From Alphaproteobacteria bacterium (GTDB taxonomy: Bacteria > Pseudomonadota > Alphaproteobacteria > Micropepsales > Micropepsaceae), in the NCBI GenBank assembly GCA_016124635.1, contig WGNJ01000025.1, positions 1 to 52,023 on the forward strand: a stretch of DNA of 52,023 nt, written 5' to 3'. This document shows positions 6,027-13,383 of the stretch, one piece after another; the first letter of the stretch is position 1; each line of letters begins with the position of its first letter. The position numbers and the translations under genes were made by a program. The notes beneath the pieces were generated by a model that saw nothing but the letters and a program-made list of their open reading frames with translations, was not told the origin of the DNA and searched no databases.

Positions 6027-7513
6027 ACGGCCGCTCCATAACCTGTGGTGAATAGATCGGCAGGAGGAATCGAGCCCGGCTGCACCGAGCGGATTGCGGC
6101 AGACTTTTCGTCAATGAACACTTCGAAATAGTCAGCCTCCCTGCCACTACGCTGCTTCAAAACAGCGAGCTCCATCACCCCTTTTGCGCGGTCGCATTCG
6201 GCGATTGCCGTAATCCGCTGTTCTTCGTTTTTCGCTTGTTTGATTTTCTCCTGCGCATAGCGCTGGGGGCGCACACAGCCGATCACGCCGTCTGCGTCTT
6301 GCTCAATAGAGCCGCCCTCGCGGAAATCGTGCATGCGCGGCCGCTTGTCATCGCGCGTTTCAATGTAGCGAGTTAGTTGGGACAGGCATAGAACGGTCCA
6401 GCCCAAATCTCGCGCGAGCGCTTTCAGGCGCCGCGTTATGGCCGTCTGCTCCTCGTTCCGATTTGCGCCGCGGCGCAGGTGCTCCACATTCGTTAGCTGA
6501 AGGTGGTCCACTACCAGCAAGCGGTGGCCTTCCTCCTGTCGCGCGCGACGCAACGACATCATCTCAATTTTTTCGATTGTGAGACCGCCAGCACTCACAA
6601 TGTCGATTGGAGCATGATCGTGAAGCCAATTCGTAGCCCTCAACAGGCGCTCCAGCATCGCGTCAGATGCGGTTAAATTCAGAAAATCCTTGAAGTGAAG
6701 AGGCCGCAGATTGTTTTCGAGTGCGTAATCGTAATCCAGATCGCAGATGAGGCGCGCGCTTATCTCCTGTTCGTCCATCTCACCGCAATGATAGTCGCTT
6801 CGAAGGCCGTGGCTCGCAAATGCCTTACACAACGTTGTGGCCAAAATCGACTTGCCCATGCCGGGACGGCCGCCAGCAAACCACAGCTTACCCGGCATTA
6901 GGCCGTGAATTACATCATCAAGGGGACCGATCCCGGTAGGTACTGCAATTTGTTTTTCGCCGTTGGCAATTGCGGCCGCCTGCTGTTCGATTTTCCGCGC
7001 CAAATCGTATGCGGCCGAACTTGCTTCAACAGCCTTCACAATCGCACGGCCGCCGCGCGCCGTCCCTTCGAGCTCGGCCGATATGGCGTCGATGATATCG
7101 GCGGTTTTCTTCTCGTATGGGGGCAAGCACGCCGAATCGACAAGTGCATTTCCGATCCGAACCAACATCCTCCTATTTTCCAGATCGCGAAGAATTCGGC
7201 AGAAATCGCGAACGTTTGGCATCGCAGGCGTGATGAGCGCCAAATATCCCAGATAGGAAACTCCGCCGACTTGAACCAACCCTTCGTCAGTCTTCATAGC
7301 GGCCCAAACAATCGGCGGCGTTACGTCACCCTCACTATGAAGCTGCAAAATCGTTTCGAACATTCGAACATGAAGCGGATCGTAGAAACTCTCCGCATCG
7401 ACATATTGTGAGGCTGTCTCAATGTGATTTGAGCTTAAAAGGCACGCGCCCAGCACGGCCTGTTCAAGGTCGATGTCAAAAGTTGCGCTCATGTTATGCG
7501 CGGCATCATCCAT
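6023..7513 (-). CDS. dnaB: Replicative DNA helicase, DnaB family
   Basis: A 496-residue hexameric helicase that unwinds DNA at the phage fork. The N-terminal domain (about residues 10-150, DLEQAVLGACLLSSNHIE) is DnaB-N. The RecA-like core has Walker A GGRPGMGKS at 214-222 and Walker B LLVVDHLQL at 332-340, then motif H4-like LCLSQLTR and an arginine-rich end. Length and domain order are normal for DnaB. ATG 7513 is chosen because CGGGAG lies eight bases upstream; ATG 7492 lacks a site. It overlaps the small gene before it by eight bases and the initiator after it by four. Confidence 0.95.
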   Translation of the reverse strand: MDDAAHNMSATFDIDLEQAVLGACLLSSNHIETASQYVDAESFYDPLHVRMFETILQLHSEGDVTPPIVWAAMKTDEGLVQVGGVSYLGYLALITPAMPNVRDFCRILRDLENRRMLVRIGNALVDSACLPPYEKKTADIIDAISAELEGTARGGRAIVKAVEASSAAYDLARKIEQQAAAIANGEKQIAVPTGIGPLDDVIHGLMPGKLWFAGGRPGMGKSILATTLCKAFASHGLRSDYHCGEMDEQEISARLICDLDYDYALENNLRPLHFKDFLNLTASDAMLERLLRATNWLHDHAPIDIVSAGGLTIEKIEMMSLRRARQEEGHRLLVVDHLQLTNVEHLRRGANRNEEQTAITRRLKALARDLGWTVLCLSQLTRYIETRDDKRPRMHDFREGGSIEQDADGVIGCVRPQRYAQEKIKQAKNEEQRITAIAECDRAKGVMELAVLKQRSGREADYFEVFIDEKSAAIRSVQPGSIPPADLFTTGYGAAV

Positions 7514-7733
7514 CGGACGGCTCCCGCGTTGCCTTCAGAAGCTTCTTGCCAAGGTTGCGCGCACGTTGGCGGCTCAAAGTCACCACAACCGAAACCGTAT
7601 CGGCGGCATGGTTGCCGAAAGCAATTCCTACCGATCCGTCGTCTTTCACCCAAAAGCGAACATCTGCACATCCGCAATTGCCCCCGAGGGGCTTTGCTTC
7701 TGGAATAGGGGCGCGGTTTGTTTTCTGCTTCAT
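7506..7733 (-). CDS. Small hypothetical protein upstream of dnaB (75 aa)
   Basis: Starts MKQKTNRAPIPEAKP after AGAGGGACC and ends eight bases inside dnaB. The core VRFWVKDDGSVGIAFGNHAA reads as a beta-hairpin, followed by a basic helix (SRQRARNLGKKLLKATRE). A 112-base structured leader separates it from the methylase gene upstream. The family is not recognised. Confidence 0.6.
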   Translation of the reverse strand: MKQKTNRAPIPEAKPLGGNCGCADVRFWVKDDGSVGIAFGNHAADTVSVVVTLSRQRARNLGKKLLKATREPSDG

Positions 7734-7747
7734 TGGTCCCTCTTTAG

Positions 7748-7801
7748 GTCGCTGGCCCGGCCAATAGGCGAGGGGCTCAACCTCTGACCGGACCCAGCGA
7801 C
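7748..7801 (-). promoter_or_regulatory. Long stem-loop in the leader of the dnaB gene group
   Basis: Perfect arms GTCGCTGG (7748-7755) and CCAGCGAC (7794-7801) can extend inward through CCGG pairings. An inner stem AGGG/CCT sits in the loop. It falls in the only sizeable gap of the minus-strand replication operon, just before the ribosome site of the 75-aa gene. There is no U-tract, so a simple terminator is unlikely. An attenuator or protein-binding site is possible (inference). Confidence 0.5.
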
Positions 7802-7834
7802 GCATGAAGGAGCTACCCCCATGCTCGGCATAGA

Positions 7835-7861
7835 ACTGCACCGACCTATGTTTGGTGCAGT
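7835..7861 (-). promoter_or_regulatory. Hairpin at the 3' end of the methylase gene
   Basis: A perfect 8-bp inverted repeat, ACTGCACC (7835-7842) and GGTGCAGT (7854-7861), brackets the stop codon of the MT-A70 gene at 7846-7848, which lies in the loop. On the minus-strand RNA no U-run follows. It may protect the upstream message from 3' decay or slow termination; no function is proven. Confidence 0.45.
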
Positions 7862-8490
7862 GATTCGCCCTCTTTTGGAAGCGCCTGTTGTTCGAACTGC
7901 TCCACCTGATTGCCCCATGCAGACCATGTGATTGCGCCACCCACATAGCGTTGCCTGGCGAACAATTCCGCGCCATGAAGGGCGCGCGGACATAGGCGCT
8001 CGCACAACTGATATTGGTCATCTGGCTTGCGCGAATGTTCGCGCACAGGCGCATAAACCCCGTTCTCTTTTTCCATTGTTTCGATCACATTGCGCACGTT
8101 CTTTGCCGTCGCAGGGTTTCCCATCGTCCCAATCATGAACGGCTCACAAGCGCTTCGAAGGCGATAACCTGTGCCGAACGACGGTTTGTCGGTTCTGGTT
8201 CTCTTGAACCAAGCGCCGCCAGTTACGGGGCGCACTCCCCATGCCGGCATCCACTGTTGAGCGGCGCCCGAAACCATGAGCGGCCATGTAGTCCATACGA
8301 AGCACAGACCGTCGCCACGCAAGAGCTCGGCTACAGGAAGGGCCAAAATCTCTTCCTGCCCCATAGTGTCATATTGCGCTTGCGGTGATTTTTCCTCTCC
8401 AGCCTCGCTGAACGTTTCGAAGCGTGAGGGCGGATCGACAATCACAACGTCATAAGAAAGTGGCTTGAGATCTCCAAACGACCAATTCAC
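7846..8490 (-). CDS. MT-A70 family adenine methyltransferase
   Basis: The frame contains YDVVIVDPPSRFETFSEAG, the catalytic loop region of MT-A70 N6-adenine methylases (normally DPPW), then QYDTMGQEEILALPV and LCFVWTTWPLM, all typical of phage members that methylate adenine in DNA. GTG 8490 is taken as the start because it overlaps the upstream stop (GTGA at 8487-8490) and gives the usual N-terminus NWSFGDLKPLSYD. The fourth motif residue is Ser rather than Trp, which is unusual and may lower or alter activity. It probably protects phage DNA or marks replicating genomes. Confidence 0.8.
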   Translation of the reverse strand: MNWSFGDLKPLSYDVVIVDPPSRFETFSEAGEEKSPQAQYDTMGQEEILALPVAELLRGDGLCFVWTTWPLMVSGAAQQWMPAWGVRPVTGGAWFKRTRTDKPSFGTGYRLRSACEPFMIGTMGNPATAKNVRNVIETMEKENGVYAPVREHSRKPDDQYQLCERLCPRALHGAELFARQRYVGGAITWSAWGNQVEQFEQQALPKEGESLHQT

Positions 8491-8714
8491 AGCTTTATGC
8501 CCGTTCGCACCAAGCAATCGACAACATCGCCATTCTTTGCCCGTTGCAGCTTTAGCCACGACAGAAAACTCAGATGGCGCCGCTGAAGAGAAATTACCAA
8601 ACCGCGTCCAGATAGAGGCGTAACCCAAACATCCTCATCGCCCATATCATAGCGGCGGCAACTTGCGGCCCGATATGGTCTCTGATTAAGGGCGAGCTCG
8701 TGCTTGCCGACCAT
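8487..8714 (-). CDS. Small hypothetical protein (75 aa)
   Basis: ATG 8714 with AAGGGA upstream. The start lies inside the end of the RuvC-like gene, and the stop overlaps the methylase start (GTGA). The sequence is basic and tryptophan-containing (MGDEDVWVTPLSGRGLVISL, then SFLSWLKLQRAKNG). No motif is recognised. Its support is the strict coupling to genes on both sides. Confidence 0.5.
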   Translation of the reverse strand: MVGKHELALNQRPYRAASCRRYDMGDEDVWVTPLSGRGLVISLQRRHLSFLSWLKLQRAKNGDVVDCLVRTGIKL

Positions 8715-9252
8715 GTCTTGTCCCTTCTGCAAATAAAGGAGTTTGTTTCGGGGCGCTTGCCGCATCCAGAATTGAAACGATGTGCGCCCCGATTACACAT
8801 GCGTCGCGCGCGTGCGCATCCGGCGTCATCCAGTGCCTTTGTGTGCAAGCTACTTTGATTGCGCCCTTTATGTCTTTCGACTTCCGCGGGACGGCCCCCA
8901 TAAAGGCGCGGCGCGCTTCAGCCTCATCGACGCAAACGGTTCGAATTCGACGCGGCAATGCCATTTCGGAAAGCTTGCCAATCTGCGTAAACAGCGGCCC
9001 GAGACTTTCAGGGCTCACCGGCTTCCACCGATTTCCAACCTTCGTCATTCCGACAAAGGGCTCGGCCCACCCGATAACGTCGGGTTTGAATTCCGCAAGC
9101 AACGTGCTCGCGCGTTGATCTAACTCGATGAGCATCTTGCCAAGGTGCTCCCACGAGCCGGGCAACCACCATGAACCGGCGCGAGGGGGCGTGCCTTCCT
9201 CAAAGCACGCCCACCCCAATGTCAGTCCAAAATCGAATGCGATGACACGCAT
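8686..9252 (-). CDS. RuvC-like Holliday junction resolvase
   Basis: An RNase H-fold nuclease of 188 residues. IAFDFGLTLGWA supplies the first catalytic Asp (residue 7), GWAEPFVG the catalytic Glu, and TPDAHARDACVIG near residue 145 the C-terminal acidic pair. Length and motif order fit RuvC-type enzymes that cleave four-way junctions. In a phage this resolves recombination or replication branches before packaging. It sits between a GapR-like protein and the methylase in the minus-strand replication operon. Confidence 0.8.
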   Translation of the reverse strand: MRVIAFDFGLTLGWACFEEGTPPRAGSWWLPGSWEHLGKMLIELDQRASTLLAEFKPDVIGWAEPFVGMTKVGNRWKPVSPESLGPLFTQIGKLSEMALPRRIRTVCVDEAEARRAFMGAVPRKSKDIKGAIKVACTQRHWMTPDAHARDACVIGAHIVSILDAASAPKQTPLFAEGTRHGRQARARP

Positions 9253-9255
9253 GCG

Positions 9256-9672
9256 TTATGCCTTTGCGGCCGCTTTCCGCTCGGCGCCGAGAAGATCAAG
9301 CTGCCCCAGATAAGCGGCAAATGGCGTTCCTTCGAGACCAGCTTCAATCATTTCCTGCGCTTCCAACTCGCTCGCTTCGAGCTCGGCGTCCTCGGCCGCC
9401 CAATTCTTCAGCTTGCGATGACGCCGATACAACTTCGCGATCAGCTTTCGCGGCACGCCGGTTTGATTTGCGGCCTCTTCGTAAAGAGCCTTGATATCAG
9501 ACCGAAATTCGCCCGCCCGCGTTTCCATGTCCATGTGAACTTTGTCCACGCGGGTAAAGAATGGGACGATCTTTTTCTTGATCTCGGTGAGATTGTGCCC
9601 CACCGAAGGCGCATCTTTCGGCTTTGCGGCCTTCTTCTTGGGAGCACCGCCCCCTTTCAGCTTTGTTGCCAT
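9256..9672 (-). CDS. GapR/DUF2312-like DNA-binding protein
   Basis: After a Lys/Ala-rich tail and a GHN motif, residues 30-100 form a long helix: FFTRVDKVHMDMETRAGEF, then DIKALYEEAANQTGVPRKLI. This is the helical dimer pattern of DUF2312/GapR proteins, which in alphaproteobacteria bind AT-rich over-twisted DNA and stimulate gyrase. The C-terminus is acidic and helical, and the protein is longer than host GapR (about 90 aa). GGAGGCC precedes the ATG. The assignment rests on pattern, not alignment. Confidence 0.5.
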   Translation of the reverse strand: MATKLKGGGAPKKKAAKPKDAPSVGHNLTEIKKKIVPFFTRVDKVHMDMETRAGEFRSDIKALYEEAANQTGVPRKLIAKLYRRHRKLKNWAAEDAELEASELEAQEMIEAGLEGTPFAAYLGQLDLLGAERKAAAKA

Positions 9673-9693
9673 CTCTGGCCTCCGCGGGGCGCG

Positions 9694-9948
9694 TTATGCC
9701 CGCTGCCGGCGCCCCTTAACCGGCGACGGTTTCCGCGGCTTGCCGTACAGATCGGGCCGCAAAACGTGGCGTGAAATTCCGCTGTGCTTTTCAATCTCAA
9801 GCACATGCTGCGCAGGGCAAACCTTCCACTGGCTCACGGCCATTCTGGTGATATCCAGAAGGCGCCCGGTTGCAGCGAATCCACCGATTTCCCCGATGGC
9901 GCGCTTCAGCGCGGCGAGCATGCCTTCGGTGGCGGCGATTTGCTTCAT
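9694..9948 (-). CDS. Cro/YdaS-like helix-turn-helix regulator
   Basis: An 84-residue protein. AALKRAIGEIGGFAATGRLL then DITRMAVSQWK is a Cro/YdaS-type helix-turn-helix, in which a cognate bacterial protein acts as phage repressor or toxin-linked regulator. The tail is basic. It is the first gene of the minus-strand replication operon and faces the plus-strand early operon across a 142-base control region holding a palindromic operator. It is the best candidate to bind that operator and its three relatives at 51.2 kb (inference). Confidence 0.75.
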   Translation of the reverse strand: MKQIAATEGMLAALKRAIGEIGGFAATGRLLDITRMAVSQWKVCPAQHVLEIEKHSGISRHVLRPDLYGKPRKPSPVKGRRQRA

Positions 9949-10028
9949 GCACTACATCCTGCGCGAATCATCTTGCGAAACGCTACTGAAAGGCGTTGGC
10001 GCCGTAAAGGTATGGTTTACGAAAGGCG

Positions 10029-10060
10029 CTTGCATTTAATGCAAACGACCTTTATGCAAG
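10029..10060. promoter_or_regulatory. Divergent control region: palindromic operator and plus-strand promoter
   Basis: The perfect dyad TTGCATTTAATGCAA spans 10030-10044, and a further half-site ATGCAAG lies at 10054-10060. TTGCAT (10030-10035) and TATGCA (10053-10058) are 17 bp apart, a plausible sigma-70 promoter for the plus-strand operon beginning at 10091, so a protein bound to the dyad would block it. The same palindrome occurs three times upstream of the terminase genes at 51213-51291. Confidence 0.6.
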
Positions 10061-10090
10061 AGCAAGACTGATTTGCTGCGGGGCTCTACT

Positions 10091-10264
10091 ATGATGAAAT
10101 GGCTGCGAAACCGGGGGTACGGATTGCCCCTTCCGCTGTGGGCGCTCGTTCCCATTGGGGGGCTTGCGATAATAGCGCTTGCTCTTGCGATCCAGTGGGC
10201 GATTTACGGCTTCTTCTGGCTTGCCGTCCAACTCGGAAATTTCCTCATCTCCGTCACGTCATGA
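10091..10264 (+). CDS. Small membrane protein (57 aa)
   Basis: Starts MMKWLRNRGYG, then about 40 hydrophobic residues that can form two closely spaced membrane helices (LWALVPIGGLAIIALALAIQ and IYGFFWLAVQLGNFLI). It is the first gene of the early plus-strand operon. The stop overlaps the next start (ATGA at 10261). Early phage membrane peptides often modify the host envelope or exclude other phages; that role is a suggestion from position and topology only. Confidence 0.65.
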   Translation: MMKWLRNRGYGLPLPLWALVPIGGLAIIALALAIQWAIYGFFWLAVQLGNFLISVTS

Positions 10265-10386
10265 GCGATGGCTGGCAATGGGTCGCCCTAATCGGGGCCG
10301 CCATGTTTGTCGGTTTCGGTGTAGCTGCAATGAACGTCGCACTGCTTCTTGATCTGGTCAGCAACGTCATTCACGGGTTTCCATGA
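10261..10386 (+). CDS. Very small membrane protein (41 aa)
   Basis: ATG 10261 overlaps the previous stop, and its own stop overlaps the exonuclease start (ATGA at 10383-10386). One long hydrophobic helix (WVALIGAAMFVGFGVAAMNV) is followed by a shorter apolar end. It is strictly coupled to the gene on each side. With its neighbour it forms a two-peptide membrane pair at the head of the operon. Function unknown. Confidence 0.55.
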   Translation: MSDGWQWVALIGAAMFVGFGVAAMNVALLLDLVSNVIHGFP

Positions 10387-11702
10387 CACAAACGACTTCG
10401 AACAAACGCGATCATCTCCTTCTGGTTGATGCCAGCGGGTATGCGTTCCGCTCGTTTCACGCGGCACCGGCCGTCTATCGGGAGTCCGACGGCATGCCTG
10501 TTGGCGCGGTCTTGGGCTTCATGTCTATGGTTTGGCGGCTTTTAGGCGATGCGCGCGAAGATGCACCTTCGCATACTGCGGCGATCTTTGATGCGCCGGG
10601 TAAAAACTTCCGGCACAAAATCTTTCCAGACTACAAGGCAAATCGCCCGGCCGCGCGCGATGAAGAGATGGAAGTTCAATGGCCGATTCTTAGACATGCG
10701 GCCGAAACGCTTGGCCTTACACCTGTTGAGATGTCCGGCTATGAAGCGGATGACCTGATCGCGACACTTGCGACGCGCGCGCGCAAGGTGGGAATGCGAA
10801 CGACCATCGTTTCTTCTGACAAAGATTTTGGTCAACTCGTTGAGGATGACCATATCGAAATCGTTGATCCTATCGCGAATGTCCGCATTCTTTCGCACGA
10901 TATTCAGAAGCGCTGGGGCGTTCCGCCAAACAAGGTTGCAGAAGTTCAAGCGCTATGTGGGGATGCCGTGGACAACATTCCCGGCATTCCCAATCTCGGG
11001 CCGACGCGCGCGGCCGCTCTTATTCGCCGCTTTGGTGGCGCGGCGGAAGTTGTTGAAAATTGGCAGGCGTGCCGATGGGCGAGCGTTCGCACTGCGCTTA
11101 AACGAGATGGAAAAAACGTCTCCACCTATCTGAAGCTCACAACGCTTAAGCGAGATGTACGGCTGAAAATCGGCTTTGACGCCCTAAAAGCGCAGCCCGT
11201 TTACAGGAATCACCTTGAGGAAATTTTGAAAGTCCTCGAAGCGCAACGCTTCGGCGCATCTCTTTTCGGGTTACAGCCAAGCGGCCCCGACATTGTTGAT
11301 GCGATCAAAAACCCCTTCGAGTGGTGGCGCTCTGAATTGAAGCTTCGCGGACAATCCCTTCCCTCTATTCCGCAATGCGGTTTTTACCAGCGGCGCCTTG
11401 TTCGCGGCGGTCCATTCGTTCCGGCCCGCATATGGCGCGAACCGATCCTTGGTGAAAACGGCCGCACCACTGGCAAAGATCGCATCCGCTGCGAAGTAAA
11501 CGGCGTCGAAAAAGACGCTCAAACTGAATGGGGCTGGCTTTTTCAACAGCCAATCTCAGAAGCAGAATTCAAATTCCAAGTGGCTGATTTTTCGCATGCG
11601 GAAAAATATCGGCCGACAGACCCCAAAGCGCATCCTCACAAGCCGATCAAACTTGAAGATGCGCCCATACCGACCAACCCTCGCCAAAGGAGATCATCAT
11701 GA
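10383..11702 (+). CDS. 5'-3' exonuclease (Pol I N-terminal/FEN family) with C-terminal extension
   Basis: Residues 10-300 carry the FEN signature: LLLVDASGYAFRSFHA with metal-binding Asp, FDAPGKNFRHKIFPDYKANR, EADDLIATLA, VSSDKDFGQLV, and the helix-hairpin-helix GIPNLGPTRAAALIRRFGG that binds duplex DNA. It would remove RNA primers or resect ends for phage recombination. About 140 residues follow the nuclease (from LFGLQPSGPDI), strand-rich with aromatic residues (GWLFQQPISEAEFKF); this part has no family I recognise. Phage FEN proteins are usually about 300 residues, so the extension is notable. Confidence 0.9.
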   Translation: MTQTTSNKRDHLLLVDASGYAFRSFHAAPAVYRESDGMPVGAVLGFMSMVWRLLGDAREDAPSHTAAIFDAPGKNFRHKIFPDYKANRPAARDEEMEVQWPILRHAAETLGLTPVEMSGYEADDLIATLATRARKVGMRTTIVSSDKDFGQLVEDDHIEIVDPIANVRILSHDIQKRWGVPPNKVAEVQALCGDAVDNIPGIPNLGPTRAAALIRRFGGAAEVVENWQACRWASVRTALKRDGKNVSTYLKLTTLKRDVRLKIGFDALKAQPVYRNHLEEILKVLEAQRFGASLFGLQPSGPDIVDAIKNPFEWWRSELKLRGQSLPSIPQCGFYQRRLVRGGPFVPARIWREPILGENGRTTGKDRIRCEVNGVEKDAQTEWGWLFQQPISEAEFKFQVADFSHAEKYRPTDPKAHPHKPIKLEDAPIPTNPRQRRSS

Positions 11703-13204
11703 CTACCGAAACTCAATTCCCTGCACCTGCGGGCCACAACCTGCCGCCCGTGGAGCCGCCCACCCCGGAAGCCGCTCTACAGGACTTGAATGCGCGATAT
11801 AGTGAAATCGACGCCGCGCTTGCTGAATATGAAAAGGCGGCCAAAACATTTCCCGACAATCTGACGATCAAAGATCAGGATGTTGCGCAAGCGCTTCAAG
11901 ACCTTCTCGGGAAAATGAAAAAATCCCTGAGTGCCTGGGGCGCGTACAAGAAGGAAGAAAAAGGCAAGTGGAACGGCATCGTTAAGGTCGTTCAAAACTT
12001 CTTCACCACTCGGGAAGAAAAACTCGAAGCCCTCCACAACAAATACCGCGAAAAACATCTTTCCTTTCTCGAATTGAAGGCCGCCGAAGAACGGCGCGCT
12101 GCGGAAGCCGAAGCCGAGCGGCTGCGCGAGATCGCGGCAGCGGAAGCAGCCAAGGCGCTTGCTGCCGAAAATGAACGCAAGCGCGCCGAAGAAGAGCGCG
12201 CCGCTGCCGAGCAACGCCGGATCGAAGCGGAGCGCCGCGCCTCCGAAGAACGGGCCGCCAAGGAAAGGGCAGAGCAAGAGGCCAAAGCCGCCAGAGAGCG
12301 CGCGGCCGAATTGGAACGCCAAGCAAAAGAGCGCGCGCGCGTGGAGCGCAAACTTCTTGATGAAAAAGCTCAAGATCTGAAATTGAAACTCGCCTATGCG
12401 AAACGCATCTGCGCTCTTCTGGAAAACGATGAGGCCGAGGAAGCCGAAATCGAGACCCTTGATGAAAACATCAAACCGAACGGCCTTATCTCGCAGATTG
12501 CGGCCCGCATTCTTTCCTCTTCGGAAAAGACCGAACAGGATGAAGCAGCAGTTTCCGATGCAACCCAACAGGTTGCCACTTTCAGGGATGCTCTTTCCCG
12601 GCACCGGCAGGCGGAAGAGGCCGAACGCAAGCGTGAGCAGGAAGCGGAGGAAGCTGAGCGTCAGCGCATTGCCAAAGAAGCGCGGGAAAAACGTGAGGCA
12701 GAATTAGCAGAGCTCGAAGCCGCGCGTGCCGAGGAGGCAAAGGCAAAGGCTGATGTAGAAGCGGCGAAAGAACGCGCGGCGGCCGCGAAGGCAGAGCAGC
12801 GTGAAGCCGCAAGCTCTGAGAAAGCCGCAGATCGGGGGCTTCGGAGCGCCGAAAGACAGGAGCGCTCCACCGGCCAAACTGCCGCAAAAGCCGATGCGCG
12901 CGCCGGGCGCTTTGAAGGCCGTGTCGATAACACCGAAGAATATAAGCTTGGCACAACGCGCGGCGATTTGGGCACCGTTGGGTCTCTTACTGCCCGGTGG
13001 ACCTACAACATTGTCGATGAAGCTGCGTTGCGCGCCGTCAGTGGACCGCTGGGTGAACATTTCACCTTGGAGGCGCTTCAGGGCGCCGTCCATCGGTGGA
13101 TGAGCTCGCATCGCGGCAGTCTCACCGGCCCTGTTGGAGCTCGCGTAAAAGGGCTTCTGGCTGGCACGGAATTTGTCCGTGAAATCGACTCGCGGATTGC
13201 GTGA
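11699..13204 (+). CDS. Coiled-coil recombination-region protein
   Basis: A 501-residue protein starting MTTETQFPAPAGHN. Residues 120-390 are one long Glu/Ala/Arg/Lys coiled coil broken near residues 245-300. The last about 100 residues form a globular end (GTTRGDLGTVGSLTARWTYN, then EALQGAVHRWMSSHRG) resembling the end of phage proteins encoded next to RecT-type annealing proteins. The composition suggests a rod that may hold a nuclease and annealing protein together. Start and stop both overlap neighbours. Function is inferred from position only. Confidence 0.6.
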   Translation: MTTETQFPAPAGHNLPPVEPPTPEAALQDLNARYSEIDAALAEYEKAAKTFPDNLTIKDQDVAQALQDLLGKMKKSLSAWGAYKKEEKGKWNGIVKVVQNFFTTREEKLEALHNKYREKHLSFLELKAAEERRAAEAEAERLREIAAAEAAKALAAENERKRAEEERAAAEQRRIEAERRASEERAAKERAEQEAKAARERAAELERQAKERARVERKLLDEKAQDLKLKLAYAKRICALLENDEAEEAEIETLDENIKPNGLISQIAARILSSSEKTEQDEAAVSDATQQVATFRDALSRHRQAEEAERKREQEAEEAERQRIAKEAREKREAELAELEAARAEEAKAKADVEAAKERAAAAKAEQREAASSEKAADRGLRSAERQERSTGQTAAKADARAGRFEGRVDNTEEYKLGTTRGDLGTVGSLTARWTYNIVDEAALRAVSGPLGEHFTLEALQGAVHRWMSSHRGSLTGPVGARVKGLLAGTEFVREIDSRIA

Positions 13205-13383
13205 TGGGCGGCAAACTCTACGGATTGGATTTTTCCACTCCGCACAATGCCGCCCTATCGCTGCGCGTGATCGCCGAATACATCCGCCGCGGCGATCTGC
13301 CAAACTGCAAAATTGAAGCTGGTGGTGGTGGGGCAACCCTCATCATCACCGTTTCTGACCCCAATCATCGGAGAGCAACATGA
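13204..13383 (+). CDS. Small hypothetical protein (59 aa)
   Basis: ATG 13204 overlaps the preceding TGA; GTG 13201 is an alternative. It encodes MGGKLYGLDFSTPHN, an Ile/Arg-rich helix (LSLRVIAEYIRRGDLP) and a glycine-rich strand ending in HRRAT. Its stop overlaps the next ATG. No family is recognised; similar tiny genes lie between phage recombination genes. Confidence 0.55.
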   Translation: MGGKLYGLDFSTPHNAALSLRVIAEYIRRGDLPNCKIEAGGGGATLIITVSDPNHRRAT

